This document shows positions 47,997 to 60,865 of a stretch of DNA of 64,000 nt, in pieces. Source of the stretch: Sipunculus nudus (taxonomy: Eukaryota > Annelida > Sipuncula > Golfingiida > Sipunculidae); assembly GCA_026874595.1 (NCBI GenBank), contig CM049318.1, positions 11,761,241 to 11,825,240 on the forward strand, written 5' to 3'. A program made the position numbers and the translations under genes. The notes under the pieces were generated by a model, which searched no databases, was not told the DNA's origin, and was given only the letters and a program-made list of their open reading frames with translations. Position 1 is the stretch's first letter, and each line of letters starts with the position of its first letter.

Positions 47997-48614
47997 ACTC
48001 GCCTAGGCGAGTTTAAAATCTGTCTGGTGTCATCCAGGCAAGTTTAGAATCTGCCTGATATCACTTAGGCGAGTTTAAAATCTGCCTAGGCGAGATTAAA
48101 GTAGTGATCTGATCTAATTTCCTAATAAATTATGCATTGTAATTGACTTATGAAAGATGTTTTCAGTCAGATTTTCAATATTTTAACACTGAATGGTTAT
48201 GTATAGTTCACAAGTAATATATTAATTAATATTTACAGAATATTATATTATTAATGTAATAATTAACATTAATTTTGGGAATGGAATATTTTATATTATA
48301 TATTTTTTATTAATATGGTTATGTATAGTTCACAAGTAATATATATTAATTAATATTTACAGAATATTATGATATTTATGTAATAATTAACATTAATTTT
48401 TTTATTGTATATTTTTATTAATAAACTAGGTAATAAGAAACTTACATTGGTATTGTATATGGCATATTTAAATGATATATGATGTGGGCTGCTGCTGATT
48501 ATTTACATAATAATTTTGTTGTCAACATTAATTTGAAGGAAAACTGGTATTAGTAATATTAGTAATGTAGTATTTTAAAAAGACAAAAGGAGACATAGCT
48601 CATTTATTTTTTAT

Positions 48615-50528
48615 GCCCCCGCCACAAAGTGGCCGGGGCATATAGTATTACCCATGTCCGTCATTCCGTCCTTCCGTCCTTCCGAAATCAAACAGTTGTA
48701 CGGGCTTTTTTTCGCAATGCCTGCAGATATTGGCCTGATTTTTGGTGTGTTGGCAGATATAGACCAGTTACAGATCGAGTTTGCGTATCGTCTTGGTTGA
48801 CCTATTTTTGACCGTTTTACGGCTCCTAAACTTAGAAAATTTCATGAAAAATAGAAATATTCATGACAGATACACATGTACGGACTTTTTTTCGCAATGC
48901 CTGCAGATATTGACCTGATTTTTGGTGTGTTGGCAGATATAGACCAGTTACAGATGGAGTTCGAGTTTCGTCCTGGTTGACCTACTTTTGACCGTTTTAC
49001 GGCTCCTGAACATAGAAAATTTCATGAAAAATATGAAATTTCATGACAAATACACATGTACGGACTTTTTTTCGCAGTGCCTGCAGATATTGGCCTGATT
49101 TTTGGTGTGTGGGCAGATATAGACCAGTTACAGATCGAATTTGCGTTTCGTCCCGGTTGACCTACTTTTGACCGTTTTACGGCTCCTAAACTTAGAAATT
49201 TTCATGAAAAATAGAAATATTCATGACATATACACATGTACGGACTTTTTTTCGCAATGCCTTCAGATATTGGCCTGATTTTTGGTGTGTGGGCAGATAT
49301 AGACCAGTTACAGATCGAGTTTGCGTTTCGTCCTGCTTGACCTACTTTTGACCGTTTTATGGCTCCTGAACATAGAAAATTTCATGAAAAATATGAAATT
49401 TCATGACAAATACACATGTACGGACTTTTTTTCACAGTACCTGCAGATATTGGCCTGATTTTTGGTGTGTGGGCAGATATAGACCAGTTACAGATCGAGT
49501 TCGCGTTTCGTCTTGGTTGACCTACTTTTGACTGTTTTACGGCTCCTGAACATAGAAAATTTCATGAAAAATATGAAATTTCATGACAAATACACATGTA
49601 CGGACTTTTTTCGCAATGCCTGCAGATATTTGCCTGATTTTTGGTGTGTGGGCAGATATAAACCAGTTACAGATAGAGTTCGCGTTTTGTCCTAGTTGAC
49701 CTACTTTTGACTGTTTTATGGCTCCTGAACTTAAAAAATTTCATGAAAAATATGAAATTTCATGACAAATCCACATGTACGGACTTTTTTTGGCAATGCC
49801 TGCAGATATTGGCCTGATTTTTGGTGTGTCGGCAGATATTGACCAGTTACAGATGGAGTTCGCATTTCGTCCCGGTTGACCTACTTTTGACTGTTTTACG
49901 GCTCCTGAACATAGAAAATTTCATGTAAAATATATATTTTCATGACAAATACACTTGTACAGACTTTTCTTCACAATACCTGCAGATATTGGCCTGATTT
50001 TTGGTGTGTGGGCAGATATAGACCAGTTACAGATCGAGTTCTTGTTTTGTCTCAGTTGACCTACTTTTGACAATTTGACTGCTCCTGAACATAGAAAGTT
50101 TCATGAAAAATATAAATTTTCATAACAAATGCATATGTACTGACTTTTTTTCCTCAATGCCTGCAGATACCACCCTGATTTTTTTTGTGTTGGCAGATAA
50201 TGACAGTTACAGATCGAGTTTGCGTTTCATCCCGGTTGACCTACTTTTGATTGTTTTACGGCTCCTAAACATAGAAAATTTCATGAAAGACAGAAATTTT
50301 TATTGAAAATGCACATGTATGGACTTTTTTCACAATGCCTGCATATCCTGGCATGATTTTTGGTGTGTTGCTTGATAATGACCTTTTACAAATCGAGTTT
50401 GCATTTTGCCCTTGTTGACCTACTTTTGACCATACGACACCTCCTTAACATAAAAATTTTCCAAATTTTACAAATGTTTCTAATTTTCCCAAGGCGGGGG
50501 CATTCGTGTCGTTCCGACACATCTAGTT
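48615..50528 (+). mobile_element. Nested Helentron-like element with 180-bp tandem core
   Basis: The 5' end forms a hairpin (GCCCCCGCCAC, AAA, GTGGCCGGGGC). The 3' end has GGCGGGGGCAT, complementary to the 5' start, then a GTGTCG-TTC-CGACAC hairpin, then ATCTAGTT. AT flanks both sides (48613-48614 and 50529-50530). Copy 1 has the empty site (reverse strand at ~17745). The core is ten units with CAGATATTGGCCTGATTTTT at 48724, 48904, 49084, 49264, 49444, 49622, 49802, 49982, 50162 and 50340, a very regular 178-180 bp. Confidence 0.75.
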
Positions 50529-51273
50529 ATCAATATAATTCAATGCATGTTCACATGCATAAATGATCTATTAATCTATGAATCGAGAAATCATATCTTT
50601 TCTGATATGATAAAATACTGTCCAAAAAAGGCAGTTATCTTGTAACACAGTCTACATAAATATTGAAGCTTCACAAAATCCCTCACAAAACATTAAAAAA
50701 AAGATCAGAAGAATATTATATACATTAGAAGAAAAGACTAAATAAGACAAAGAAATATTCACATATATACATCTGTGTATCAACTTTTACCTTTTCTCAT
50801 ATGATGTTTAATTACCAAAAAAAGGATGGTGTATCAAAGTCCATCATAAATACTGATACCCTGCATATTTTGTACCATAAGTGAACATGTTTTGACTGTT
50901 GAGTGTTGAATACCTGGGTGAAAAGAAACATTTGAACTATATCAACCAACTAATTTGTTCTGTTTGTCCTGTAAGAATTATCAAATAGGATGATTGTTTA
51001 TGTTAATGTGTAATATACTTTTTAAATAGTGAAGTAATAGCTATCTAGACTAATCTATCTATCTGTCTATCTATCTATCTATGATTGATTCAGTATGCAA
51101 GTGGATGACTTTTTCCCCCAGATTTGCTCTTCATAATATCTCATAAGTGTGCTTCAATATACCTCCTGTTACTCTCTCATTGCCATATATTTAAATACAA
51201 TTACAAATTATGTTTTGTAAAAATTATTAGTGATATTCACAATCCCAAGTTGTTAAGAAAACTGGGAAAAAAA

Positions 51274-53652
51274 CAAGTGACCCATGGGTCATGACGCTCA
51301 GCTGCAAAGCATGACCTGCGACATCATGGGCTGAGATTCACAACTTCCATTCAAATTTTGAAGAACCAATTTGCCAATTTGTTGAAATTTTCTACGACAA
51401 CAGAAATATATATCACCTATGTCTGGTTAAAACACAGTGAATTGATGGTCTGAGGAAAATGTATGATTGTTAAGGTATCCAGAACTATTCCCATAGCTTA
51501 CTTGATACCTGTCAGTCTCAAAAGGAACACCACAAAGGGCAAATATAAGATCAAAATAAATAGCAAAAAATCAAGGAAATCCATGCAAGAATTATTGAGA
51601 AACAGGTGCTTCTGTATGAATTTTTATTCAATCCAAGCCAACTGTACTGCACTTTCATATATTATGATAATATTTATTAAGAAATATTTGACCCAATCCT
51701 TTGCAAGATTACATTAATATACATCCGACTGCCTTCACTTTAACAGTTCTTGAGATAATATGATCAAAAGGAATTTAAAGATGGTTGCCTGGTGGCCATT
51801 TTGGACTTCTGACAGGTCTGAAATCAGACAACAACCATTCTCTAAATCGGACCAAATATTGAAGGAAAATTACTGAAACTGCACTGAAAAAGGATTTCTA
51901 AGGTGGCTAACTGGCAGACATAATGGATTTCTGACAAGTCTAACATTTGATATCACACATCCTCCAATAAGAGACCAAACTTGGGGCAAATTCTCCAAAT
52001 GATGTTACAGTAATGAATGTCCAAAACAATTCAAAAGGCATGTTCAGGCGCTCATATCAGATTTACAGATATGCAAATGTAAAAGTGTAGGTCCAATATT
52101 TTTTATTATCACTCTGCTTTTCAATGGGGTCAGCAGGGTTGGTAAACTGCAAAACCTGAAAGAAAAGAAATGCAGAAAGCATGACTAAGAGTCTTGTAAT
52201 AAAATAAAGCCATCCTAAATTAAGTACACATCCACATATTATGAGAACAAACACTTGCTTTTATATGTGGTGATTTATATAAAAATATTCAGATATCTAG
52301 GAAACTAAGTTTATTGCTATGATTCCATAAAATAAACTGCAAAATGTTCCCATCATCTTATAAATCAGTAGCTAAACCTTAATACTATACTCTCATAGTG
52401 TTATTTCCTAGCTGAAGTATTCCAACAACAGTGTTTTGTTATGCAGTAACGAGGTACTTATCACTCAGCCTTATCACTTAATAGCCTGATACAAAAGGGA
52501 GTCATATGTCACCAGTGTCACTCACAATTACAGCCACACGGTGAGATGTACCAGCTGGAGTGCAAGCTTATATATACAAGAAAAATAGAGATGGTCTACA
52601 AAATAAGTTGACCTGACCTATGACCTTGGCCTTTTGCCCACATATGAACTGGATTCTTTCTAAATGATGGGTAACTACTAACCAATTACATCTGGCTGGG
52701 TGTAATTACTTGGCAACCAATGAGTGAACAACTTAGACCTGCAACCTTTAACCTCCTGACCAGCTGACCTCAAAATCAATTAGTTATTTCTTCATGCAAA
52801 AAGACCCATAAATGTGAAGTGTGAATCACATTGAGTGATGCATAGATGTGGCATATGTGAAAGACTGAAGGTTTGGGTTGAACAGTTTCACTTGAACTCA
52901 ACATCAATAGGCTTCTCCCCCTATTGGTAGGTAAGCCATATATGACAGATGGAAAGAATAGATTGAAAAGTTTGCCTGAAAATGACTCCACACAAGAAGA
53001 GGGTGCTGTGAACTTGACCTTTGACCTCAAAATCAACAGGTCTTTTCCCCTGTTGGCAGAGAAGCGATATCAGTGCTGAAAGGTTTGGAATGAAAGGTCT
53101 AGCTTGAAATGTGTCCACAACCTTTTCAAAGAAGTGGATCCTGTGACCCTGACCTTTGACCTAGTGACCTCAACATCTATAGGATTCTTCTCCCACTTAG
53201 TAGGTGAGCTATATGTGAAAGATCAAAGAATTGGGATGAAAGGTTTGGCTTAAAATGCATCCACAGGCTTTTCAAAGAAGTTGGTTCTGTGACTTTGACC
53301 TTTGACCTTGTGACCTCAAAATAATTATGGTTCTTCCCCTGTTGGTAGGTGAGCTGTATGTGAAAGATGGAAGGTTTGGGATGAAAATTTTGGCTAAAAG
53401 AATTATTTCTGGGGGGTGCAAACACACCCCATAACTTCAAGAATATAGGTCGCAGTGACCTAATTTCAGGTTTGCAAGGAGATCTTTTTAGAACTTCTAA
53501 GACTGCATAGGTTTCATGGCCCTAGCCCCTACGGTTACGATTTGTGCCCTGCTAATGGCCGGCCGGCCGGACAGCCGGCCGGATGGCCGGAAGGACAGAC
53601 GGACAAAGACCCATCGCTATAGCCCAGCATGACTGAAAGTCAGCTGAGCTAA
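51274..53652 (+). mobile_element. Nested Helentron-like element ending CTAA
   Basis: The 5' end is CAAGTGACCCATGGGTCAT (palindrome), then GCTCAGCTG. The 3' end is TGACTGAAAGTCAGCTGAGC followed by TAA, so CAGCTGAGC is the subterminal inverted repeat. A GGCC-rich simple repeat (53555-53590) and (GACGGACA) precede the 3' hairpin. Copy 1 keeps the empty site (about 16998-17015, A-rich). No clear target duplication, as expected of rolling-circle elements. The core at 52620-53410 holds ~145-bp units. Confidence 0.7.
52620..53410 (+). repeat. ~145-bp tandem units with TGACCT half-sites
   Basis: Diverged units with TGACCTCAAAATC-type landmarks at 52769, 53022, 53165 and 53313. Each junction contains one to four TGACCT half-sites. 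Perfect DR1 elements (TGACCTTTGACCT) lie at 53015, 53150 and 53296. Confidence 0.7.
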
Positions 53653-54053
53653 TAAAAATTAATCAATGTTTAGCAAATCATTGGTATGATATGGATGCTG
53701 TAGACCACATGAAACACATCAAAGGTGCAAGTATTAATCAAATATCTATTTCATAATTCTATTTCCAAAATTAATGTTAATTATTACATGATTAATTATT
53801 ACATTACTGTAAAAAAGTTAATTATTACATTAATACTATAATATTCTGTAAATATTAATAAATATATTACCTGTTAACTATATGTAACCATTCAGTGTTA
53901 AAATATTGAAAATCCGACTGAAAACATCTTTCATATGTCAATTACAATGCTTAATATATTAGGAAATTAGATCAGATCACTATTTTAATCTCACCTAGGC
54001 AGATTTTAAACTCGCCTGGATGACACCGGACAGATTTAATCTCGTCTCTGACA

Positions 54054-54188
54054 TATTCATACTGAAGAAAATGGTGAACCTTGCATATCAGTATCCTCAA
54101 ATATCTGCACAAATTCTATGTCCCCGAACCTATTCCAATAATTTAAGTTCTACTGTACATGTTTTGTGAGTTCTGTGCACCAAACAAA
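54054..54188. other. Spacer between foldback copy 2 and the 330-bp array
   Basis: Short unique segment ending CACCAAACAAA, which resembles the tail that closes each higher-order unit. Confidence 0.4.
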
Positions 54189-55459
54189 CTAGATGACCTG
54201 AGGTCACGCGCTTGCCGGAAATGATGTAAAGTTAGTCAGATGAACGAGCAGTGTCAAAGTGAAAGAAAATAATCCATAGTTTGTGTAGAAAGAACCAATA
54301 TTAACAAAGTTCTAAAGAAAATAAGATTTTGATATATTTTGATCACCTTGACCTTGACCTTTGACTTATTGAATAATAAACATAGGACTTCCAGATATCA
54401 TCACGATATATGACAAGTGTAATTTACAAAACGATTCCTGCAAAACTGTGGCCAGTAGAATGCTATATGTGAGACGCAAGAACCAGCAAGCAGGCAAATT
54501 TGAGGACAACTGACAAACAGACGGACACAATGACAAAGTGACACAAGATTGAGACCAGATGACATTATCAGTTTATGGAGAAGACTCAGGGGAAAAAAAT
54601 AAGCTATAGTTTATGTAAATGAGGCTTTGGGTTTTAGAGATATGGCCAATGTAATGATATGTGTGTGAAGGTCGTTTGCAGCGCCCCCTAGCAGCCATAT
54701 TCAAAAAATGAAAAAACAATTTCGAGATACTAGTGTAGGACTTATGATATGTCAGTTTCAAAAAGATTCCTGCAATAATGTGGCCTTTGGCGCGAGATGA
54801 ATGAAATCTCGAAATATCTCTATTCACGAGATATTTTACGAGATACTGCAAGACTTGTAATAAAATCTTGTAGTACTAGTTAAATGCTACCTGATGCAAA
54901 AAACTAGATCACTCTAGCTTTAAAACTGACAAAGTTAGAAAAATAAGACCCCTTATTTTCGAATATCCTGACTTTTCCCCGAAAATTTGTAACCATGGTT
55001 ACGGCAAATTTGAGTCAGCTACACACCAGATGACAGGCCTTGGAACGACGATTAAAATGAGCTATTGTTGAAGTAGATACGACTGAAAAGCACACAGATA
55101 TGGAGAAAAAAACGTTTTAAGAAGTTTTGACGACCTTGACCTTGACCTTTCACCTATATTAACCAAAAACAATAGGGAAATTTTCTTTTTCATCATCCCT
55201 GTAAGTTTCAAGGTTATTGTGGCAAAATTGTGGCCAGGAGAGTGGTGACAAACAAACAAGAACCAGCAAGAAGGCGAATTTGAGGACAACTGACAAACAG
55301 ACGGACACACTGACAAAGTGACTCAAGATTGAGTCCAGATGACTACTCCAGATTATGGAGACGACTCAAAGGAAGAAAAAAGCTACAGTCTATGTAACTG
55401 AGGTTTATAGTTTTGGAGATATTGCCAAAGCATGATATGTTGGGAGAGGTTCGAGTTCA

Positions 55460-55473
55460 GCGCCCCCTAGCGG
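55460..55473 (-). promoter_or_regulatory. CTCF-type motif in the 330-bp monomer (representative)
   Basis: The minus strand reads CCGCTAGGGGGCGC, matching CCRSYAGRKGGCRS at all 14 positions. The equivalent box is perfect at 56541, 57627, 57957, 58287, 59599, 59930, 60261, 61357 and 61688, and has one or two mismatches at 54681 and 55788. All twelve lie on the minus strand. Confidence 0.5.
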
Positions 55474-56989
55474 CCATATCCGGAAAATGAAAAATTGGTT
55501 TCGAGATATTTGTGTTAGACTTAAGATGTAATAGTTTCAAAGGGATTCTTTCAAAACTGTGGCCTGTAGAATGCTATATGTGAGACGCAAGAGCAAGCAG
55601 GCGAAATTGAGGACAACCGACAAACAGACGGACACAATGACAAAGTGACACAACATTGAGACCAGATGACATTATCAGTTTATGGAGAAGACTCAGAGGG
55701 AAAAAATAAGCTATAGTTTATGTAATTGAGGCTTTGGGTTTTAGAGATATGGCCAATGTAATGATATCTGTGTGAGGGTTGTGTGCAGCGCCCCCTAGGA
55801 GCCATATTCAAAAAATGAAAAAACAATTTCAAGATACTAGTGTAGGACTTATGATATGTCAGTTTCAAAAAGATTCCTGCAATAATGTGGCCTTTGGCGC
55901 AAGATGAATGAAATCTCGAAATATCTCTATTCACGAGATATTTTACGAGATACTGCCAGACTTGTTATAAAATCTTGTAGTACTAGTTGAATGCTACCTG
56001 ATGCAAAAAACTAGATCCCTCTAGCTTTAAAAATGACAAAGTTAGAAAAATAAGATCACTTATTTTCGAATATCATGATTTTTCCCCAAAAATTTGTAAC
56101 CATGGTTACGGCAAATTTGAGTCAGCTACACACCAGATGACAGGCCTTGGAATGACGATTAAAATGAGCTATTGTTGAAGTAGATACGACTAATAGTCAC
56201 AAAGATATGAAGAAAAAAACGTTTTGAGAAGTTTTGACGACCTTGACCTTGACCTTTGACCTATTTTAACCAAAAACATTAGGGCACAATTAGGGATTCT
56301 TTCAAAACTGTGTCCTGTAGAACGCTATATGTGAGACGCAAGAACCGGCAAGCAAGCGGATTTGAGGACAACTGAGAAACAGACGGACACACTGACAAAG
56401 TGACTCAAGATTGAGTCGAAATGACTACTCCAGGATTCAGAAAGACTCAGAGGATGAAAATAAGCTATAGTTTATGTAATTGAGGCCCACAGTTTTGGAG
56501 ATATTGCCAAAACATGATATGTTGGAAAGGTTTGCACCCAGCGCCCCCTAGCGGCCAATTAAAAAAATGAAAAATTGATTTCAAGATAATAGTGTAGGAC
56601 TTACGATATGTCAGTTTCAAAAAGATTCCTGCAAAACTGTAACCTCCAGGGCAAGATTACTGAAATCTCGAAATATCTCGTTTGACGAGATATTATACGA
56701 GATATCGCGAGACTTTTAATAAAATCTTGCAGTACTTGTTAAATGCTACCTGATGCAAAAAACTAGACCTCTCTAGCTTTAAAAATGACAAAGTTAGAAA
56801 AATAAGACCCCAGATTTTCGAATATCATGATTTTTTCCCAAAAATTCGTAACCATGGTAACGGCCAATTTGAAAGAGCTACACACCAGAAGAAAGGCCTG
56901 GGAATGACCTTTAAAATGAGCTATGTTTGAAGAAGATATCCCTAAAAGTAACAAAGATATGAAGAAAAAACCGTTTTGTATACTTTTGA

Positions 56990-57014
56990 TGACCTTGACC
57001 TTGACCTTTGACCT
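56990..57014 (-). promoter_or_regulatory. Nuclear-receptor half-site cluster (representative)
   Basis: Three contiguous TGACCT hexamers followed by T and a fourth TGACCT: AGGTCA direct repeats with spacing 0, 0 and 1 on the minus strand. TGACCTTTGACCT is a perfect DR1 (RXR/HNF4/PPAR type), and TGACCTTGA is the reverse of the extended FTZ-F1/ERR half-site. The same cluster is at 62136-62160. Shorter ones are at 56244-56262 and 60711-60729. Confidence 0.45.
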
Positions 57015-57142
57015 ATATTGCCCAAAAACATTAGGCCTCCAGGACTTTTGCTTTTCTACCAGCTTTATAAGTTTGAAAGCAATTGCTGGAAAATTGTGGC
57101 CTGTAGAGAGTACACAGACAGACAGACAGACAGACAAACAGA

Positions 57143-59108
57143 CTAGATGACCTGAGGTCACGCGCTTGCCGGAAATGATGTAAGGTTAGTCAGATGAACG
57201 AGCAGTGTCAAAGTGAAAGAAAATAATCCACAGTTTGTGAAGAAAGAACCAATATTAACAAAGTTCTAAAGAAAATAAGATTTTGATATATTTTGATCAC
57301 CTTGACCTTGAACTTTGACTTATTTGAATAATAAACATAGGACTTCCGGATATCATCACGATATATGACAAGTGTAATTTACAAAACGATTCCTGCAAAA
57401 CTGTGGCCAGTAGAATGCTACATGTGAGACGCGAGAACCAGGAAGCAGGCGAAATTGAGGACAACTGACAAACAGACAAACATACTGACCCAAGATTGAG
57501 AACAGATGACTTAATCATGTTATGAAGAAACCTAAGAGGAAGATAATAAGCTATAATTTTTGTAAATGAGGTTAATAGTTTTGGAAATATGGCCAAAAAA
57601 TGATATGTTGTGCAAGTTTGAGTGCACCGCCCCCTAGCGGCCAATTCTGGAAAATGAAAAATCGGTTTCGAGATATTAGTGTAAGACATAAGATGTAATA
57701 GTTTTAAAAGGATTCTTTCAAAACTGTGGCCTGTAGAATGCTATACGTGAGACGCAAGATCGGCAAGCAAGCGAATTTGAGGACAACTGAGAAACAGACG
57801 GACACACAGACAAAGTGACTCAAGATTGAGACCAAATGAATACACCAGGATTTTGGAAAGACCCAGAGGAAGAAAATAAGCTATAGTTTATGTAAATGAT
57901 GTTTATAGTTTTGGAGATATGGCCAAAAAATGATATGTTGTGCAAGTTTGAGTGCACCGCCCCCTAGCGGCCAATTCTGGAAAATGAAAAATCGGTTTCG
58001 AGATATTAGTGTGAGACATAAGATGTTATAGTTTTAAAAGATTCTTTCAAAACTGTGTCCTGTAGAATGCTATATGTGAGACGCAAGAACCGGCAAGCAA
58101 GCGGATTTGAGTACAACTGAGAAACAGACGGACACACAGACAAAGTGACACAAGATTGAGACCAGATGACTAAACGAGTTCATGAAGAAGACTTAGATGA
58201 AAAAAATAAACTATAGTTTTTGTAATTGAGGCTTATAATTTTGGAGATATTGCCAAAACATGATATGTTGGATAGGTTTGTACCCAGCGCCCCCTAGCGG
58301 CCGAATTAAAAAAATGAAAAATTGATTTCGAGATAATAGTGTAGGACTTAAGATATGCCAGTTTTAAAAAGATTCCTGCAAAACTGTGGCCTCCAGGGCA
58401 AGATTACTGAAATCTCGAAATATCTCGTCAAACGAGATATTATACGAGATATTGCGAGACTCTTAATAGAATCTTGTAGTTCTAGGTGAATGCTACCTTA
58501 AGCAAAAAAATAGACCTCTGTAGCTTTAAAACTGACAAATTTAGAAAAATATCAGCACTTTTCCCCAAAAATGCGTTACCATGGTTACCGCAAATTGAGT
58601 CAGCTACACACCAGAAGACAGGCCTTGGAATGACGATTAAAATGAGCTACTGTTGAAGTAGATACGACCAATATTAACACAGATATGAACAAAAAACCGT
58701 TTTGTATACTTTTGATGACCTTGACCTTGACATTTGACCTATAATGCCCAAAAACAATAGGCCTCCAGGACTTTTGCTTGTCTACCAGCTGTATAAGTTT
58801 GAAAGCAATTGCTGGAAAATTATGGCCTGTAGAGAGTACACAGACAGACAGACAAACAAACAAACAGACAAACAGACATCCGCGACTGACCAACCTGCTT
58901 GCAGAAATCGAAGATTTCCGGCAAGCAACAAACAGACATCCGCGACTGACCAACCTGCTTGCAGAAATCAAAGATTTCCGGCAAGCAACAAACAAACATA
59001 CGGACTGATCAACATGCTTGCCGAATCTTTGATTCCGGCAAGCAACAAACAGACATACGCAACTGACCAATATGCTTGCCGAAATCTTTGATTCCGGCAA
59101 GCAACAAA
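57143..59108 (+). mobile_element. Higher-order repeat unit B (1966 bp)
   Basis: Same head as unit A. Three 330-bp monomers follow, with boxes CCGCCCCCTAGCGGCC at 57627 and 57957 and GCGCCCCCTAGCGGCC at 58287, exactly 330 bp apart. Then come the ATATCTCG palindromes, CCATGGTTACCG (~58578), a TGACCT cluster (58714) and a tail with four hairpin minisatellite units (58860-59108). Confidence 0.75.
58860..59108 (+). repeat. 60-bp hairpin minisatellite, four units
   Basis: Each unit contains CTTGC(A/C)GAAATC, a 3-base loop and GATTTCCGGCAAG, so it is a hairpin, spaced by CAACAAACAGACAT and CGACTGACCAACCTG. A period of 60 is a multiple of three, which keeps reading frames open on the minus strand. 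Confidence 0.85.
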
Positions 59109-60865
59109 CTAGATGACCTGAGGTCACGCGCTTGCCGGAAATGATGTAAAGTTAGTCAGATGAACGAGCAGTATAAAAGTGAAAGAAAATAATCCATAGT
59201 TTGTGAAGAAAGAACAAATATTAACAAAGTTCTAAAGAAAATAAGAATTTGATATATTTTGATCACCTTGTTCTTGACCTTTGACTTATTTGAATAATAA
59301 ACATAGGACTTCCAGATATCATCATGATATATGACAAGTGTAATTTACAAAACGATTCCTTCAAAACTGTCCAGTAGAATGCTACATGTGAGACGCAAGC
59401 ACTTGGAAGCAGGCGAAATTGAGGACAACTGACAAACAGACAAACATACTGACAAACTGACCCAAGATTGAGACCAGTTGACTTAATCATGTGATGGAGA
59501 AACCTCAGAGGAAGATAATAAGCTATAGTTTATGTAAATGAGGTTTATACTTTTGGAGATATGGCCAAAAAATGATATGTTGTGGAAGTTTGAGTGCACC
59601 GCCCCCTAGCGGCCTTATCTGGAAAATGAAAAATTCGTTTCGAGATTTTAGTGTAAGACATAAGATGTAATAGTTTTAAAAGGATTCTTTCAAAACTGTG
59701 GCCTGTAGAATGCTATATGTGAGACGCAAGAACCGGCAAGCAGGCGAATTTGAGGACAACTGAGAAACAGACGGACACACAGACAAAGTGACTCAAGATT
59801 GAGACCAAATGAATACACAAGGTTTTTGGAAAGACCCAGAGGAAGAAAATAAGCTATAGTTTATGTAAATGAGGTTTATAGTTTTGGAGATATGGCCAAA
59901 AAATGATATGTTGTGCAAGTTTGAGTGCACCGCCCCCTAGCGGCCAATTCTGGAAAAGGAAAAATCCGTTTCGAGATATTAGTGTAAGACATAAGATGTA
60001 ATAGTTTTAAAAGGATTCTTTCAAAACTGTGAGCTGTAGAATGCTATATGTGAGACGCCATAACCGGTAAGCAGGCCAGTTTGATGAAAACTGAGAAACA
60101 GACGGACACACTGACAAAGTGACTCAAGATTGAGTCAAAATGACTCCACCCGGATTTAGAAAAGACTCAGAGGAAGAAAATAAGCTATAGTTTATGTAAT
60201 TGAGGCTCACAGTTTTGGAGATATCGCCAAAACATGATATGTTGGGGAGGTTTGCATACAGCGCCACCTAGCGGCTGCATTCAAAAAATGGAAAAACTAT
60301 TTCGAGATAATAGTGTAGGACTTACGCTATGTCAGTTTCAAAAAGATTCCTGCAAAACTGTGACCTCCAGGGCAAGATTACTGAAATCTCGAAATATCTC
60401 GTTTGACGAGATATTATACGAGATATCGCGAGACCTGTAATAAAATCTTGCAGTACTTGTTAAATGCTACCTGATGCAAAAAACTAGACCTCTCTAGCTT
60501 TAAAACTGACAAAGTTAGAAAAATAAAACCCCTTATTTCAGAATATCATGACTTTTTCCCAAAAATTCGTAACCATGGTTACGGCCAATTTGAAGCAGCT
60601 ACACACCAGAAGAAAGGCCTTGGAATGACGATTAAAATGAGCTATGTTTGAAGTAGATATGACCAATAGTAACAAAGATATGAAGAAAAGACTGTTTTGT
60701 ATACATTTGATGACCTTGACCTTTGACCTATATTGACCAAAAACAATAGGCTTCCTGGAATTTTGATTCTTGACCAGCTGTGTTAGTTTGAAAGCAATTG
60801 CTGCAAAACTGTGGCCTGTAAAGAGTCCACAGACAAACAAACAAACAAACAAACAAACAAACAAA
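59109..60865 (+). mobile_element. Higher-order repeat unit C (1757 bp)
   Basis: Same head. Three monomers with boxes at 59599, 59930 and 60261 (331-bp spacing), then the ATATCTCG palindromes, CCATGGTTACGG (~60572), a TGACCT cluster (60711-60729) and a (CAAA)n tail (60834-60864). Confidence 0.75.

Larger units (their letters stand above)
47997..54053 (-). mobile_element. Foldback element, copy 2 (inverted, left end truncated)
   Basis: Reverse-orientation copy of the 14818-18559 element. Left arm from CGCCTAGGCGAG at ~47998, right arm ending CTCGTCTCTGACA at 54053 followed by TA. The outer part of the left arm, including its TGTCAGAGACGAG terminus, is missing. The interior matches copy 1 in reverse, including the GATA/CTAT tract (51055-51081) and the AGCAGCAGCCCAC region. 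Two nested insertions, 48615-50528 and 51274-53652, account for its greater length. Confidence 0.75.
54189..57142 (+). mobile_element. Higher-order repeat unit A (2954 bp)
   Basis: It starts CTAGATGACCTGAGGTCA followed by GCTTGCCGGAAAT. Inside are blocks that each run: TGACCT cluster, GACGGACACA phrase, CTCF-like box (54681, 55460, 55788, 56541), ATATCTCG palindromes (around 54820, 55920, 56680), then CCATGGTTACGG (54993, 56099; variant at 56852). It closes with a (GACA)n tail and CAGA at 57110-57142. It contains three such blocks, more than units B-D. No protein is encoded. Confidence 0.75.

Noticed and set aside
58600-59127. 175-codon minus-strand open frame
   Set aside because: Same cause as above: the hairpin minisatellite plus (CAAA)n/(GACA)n tracts give Cys/Leu/Val/Ser repeats. 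It is not a protein.
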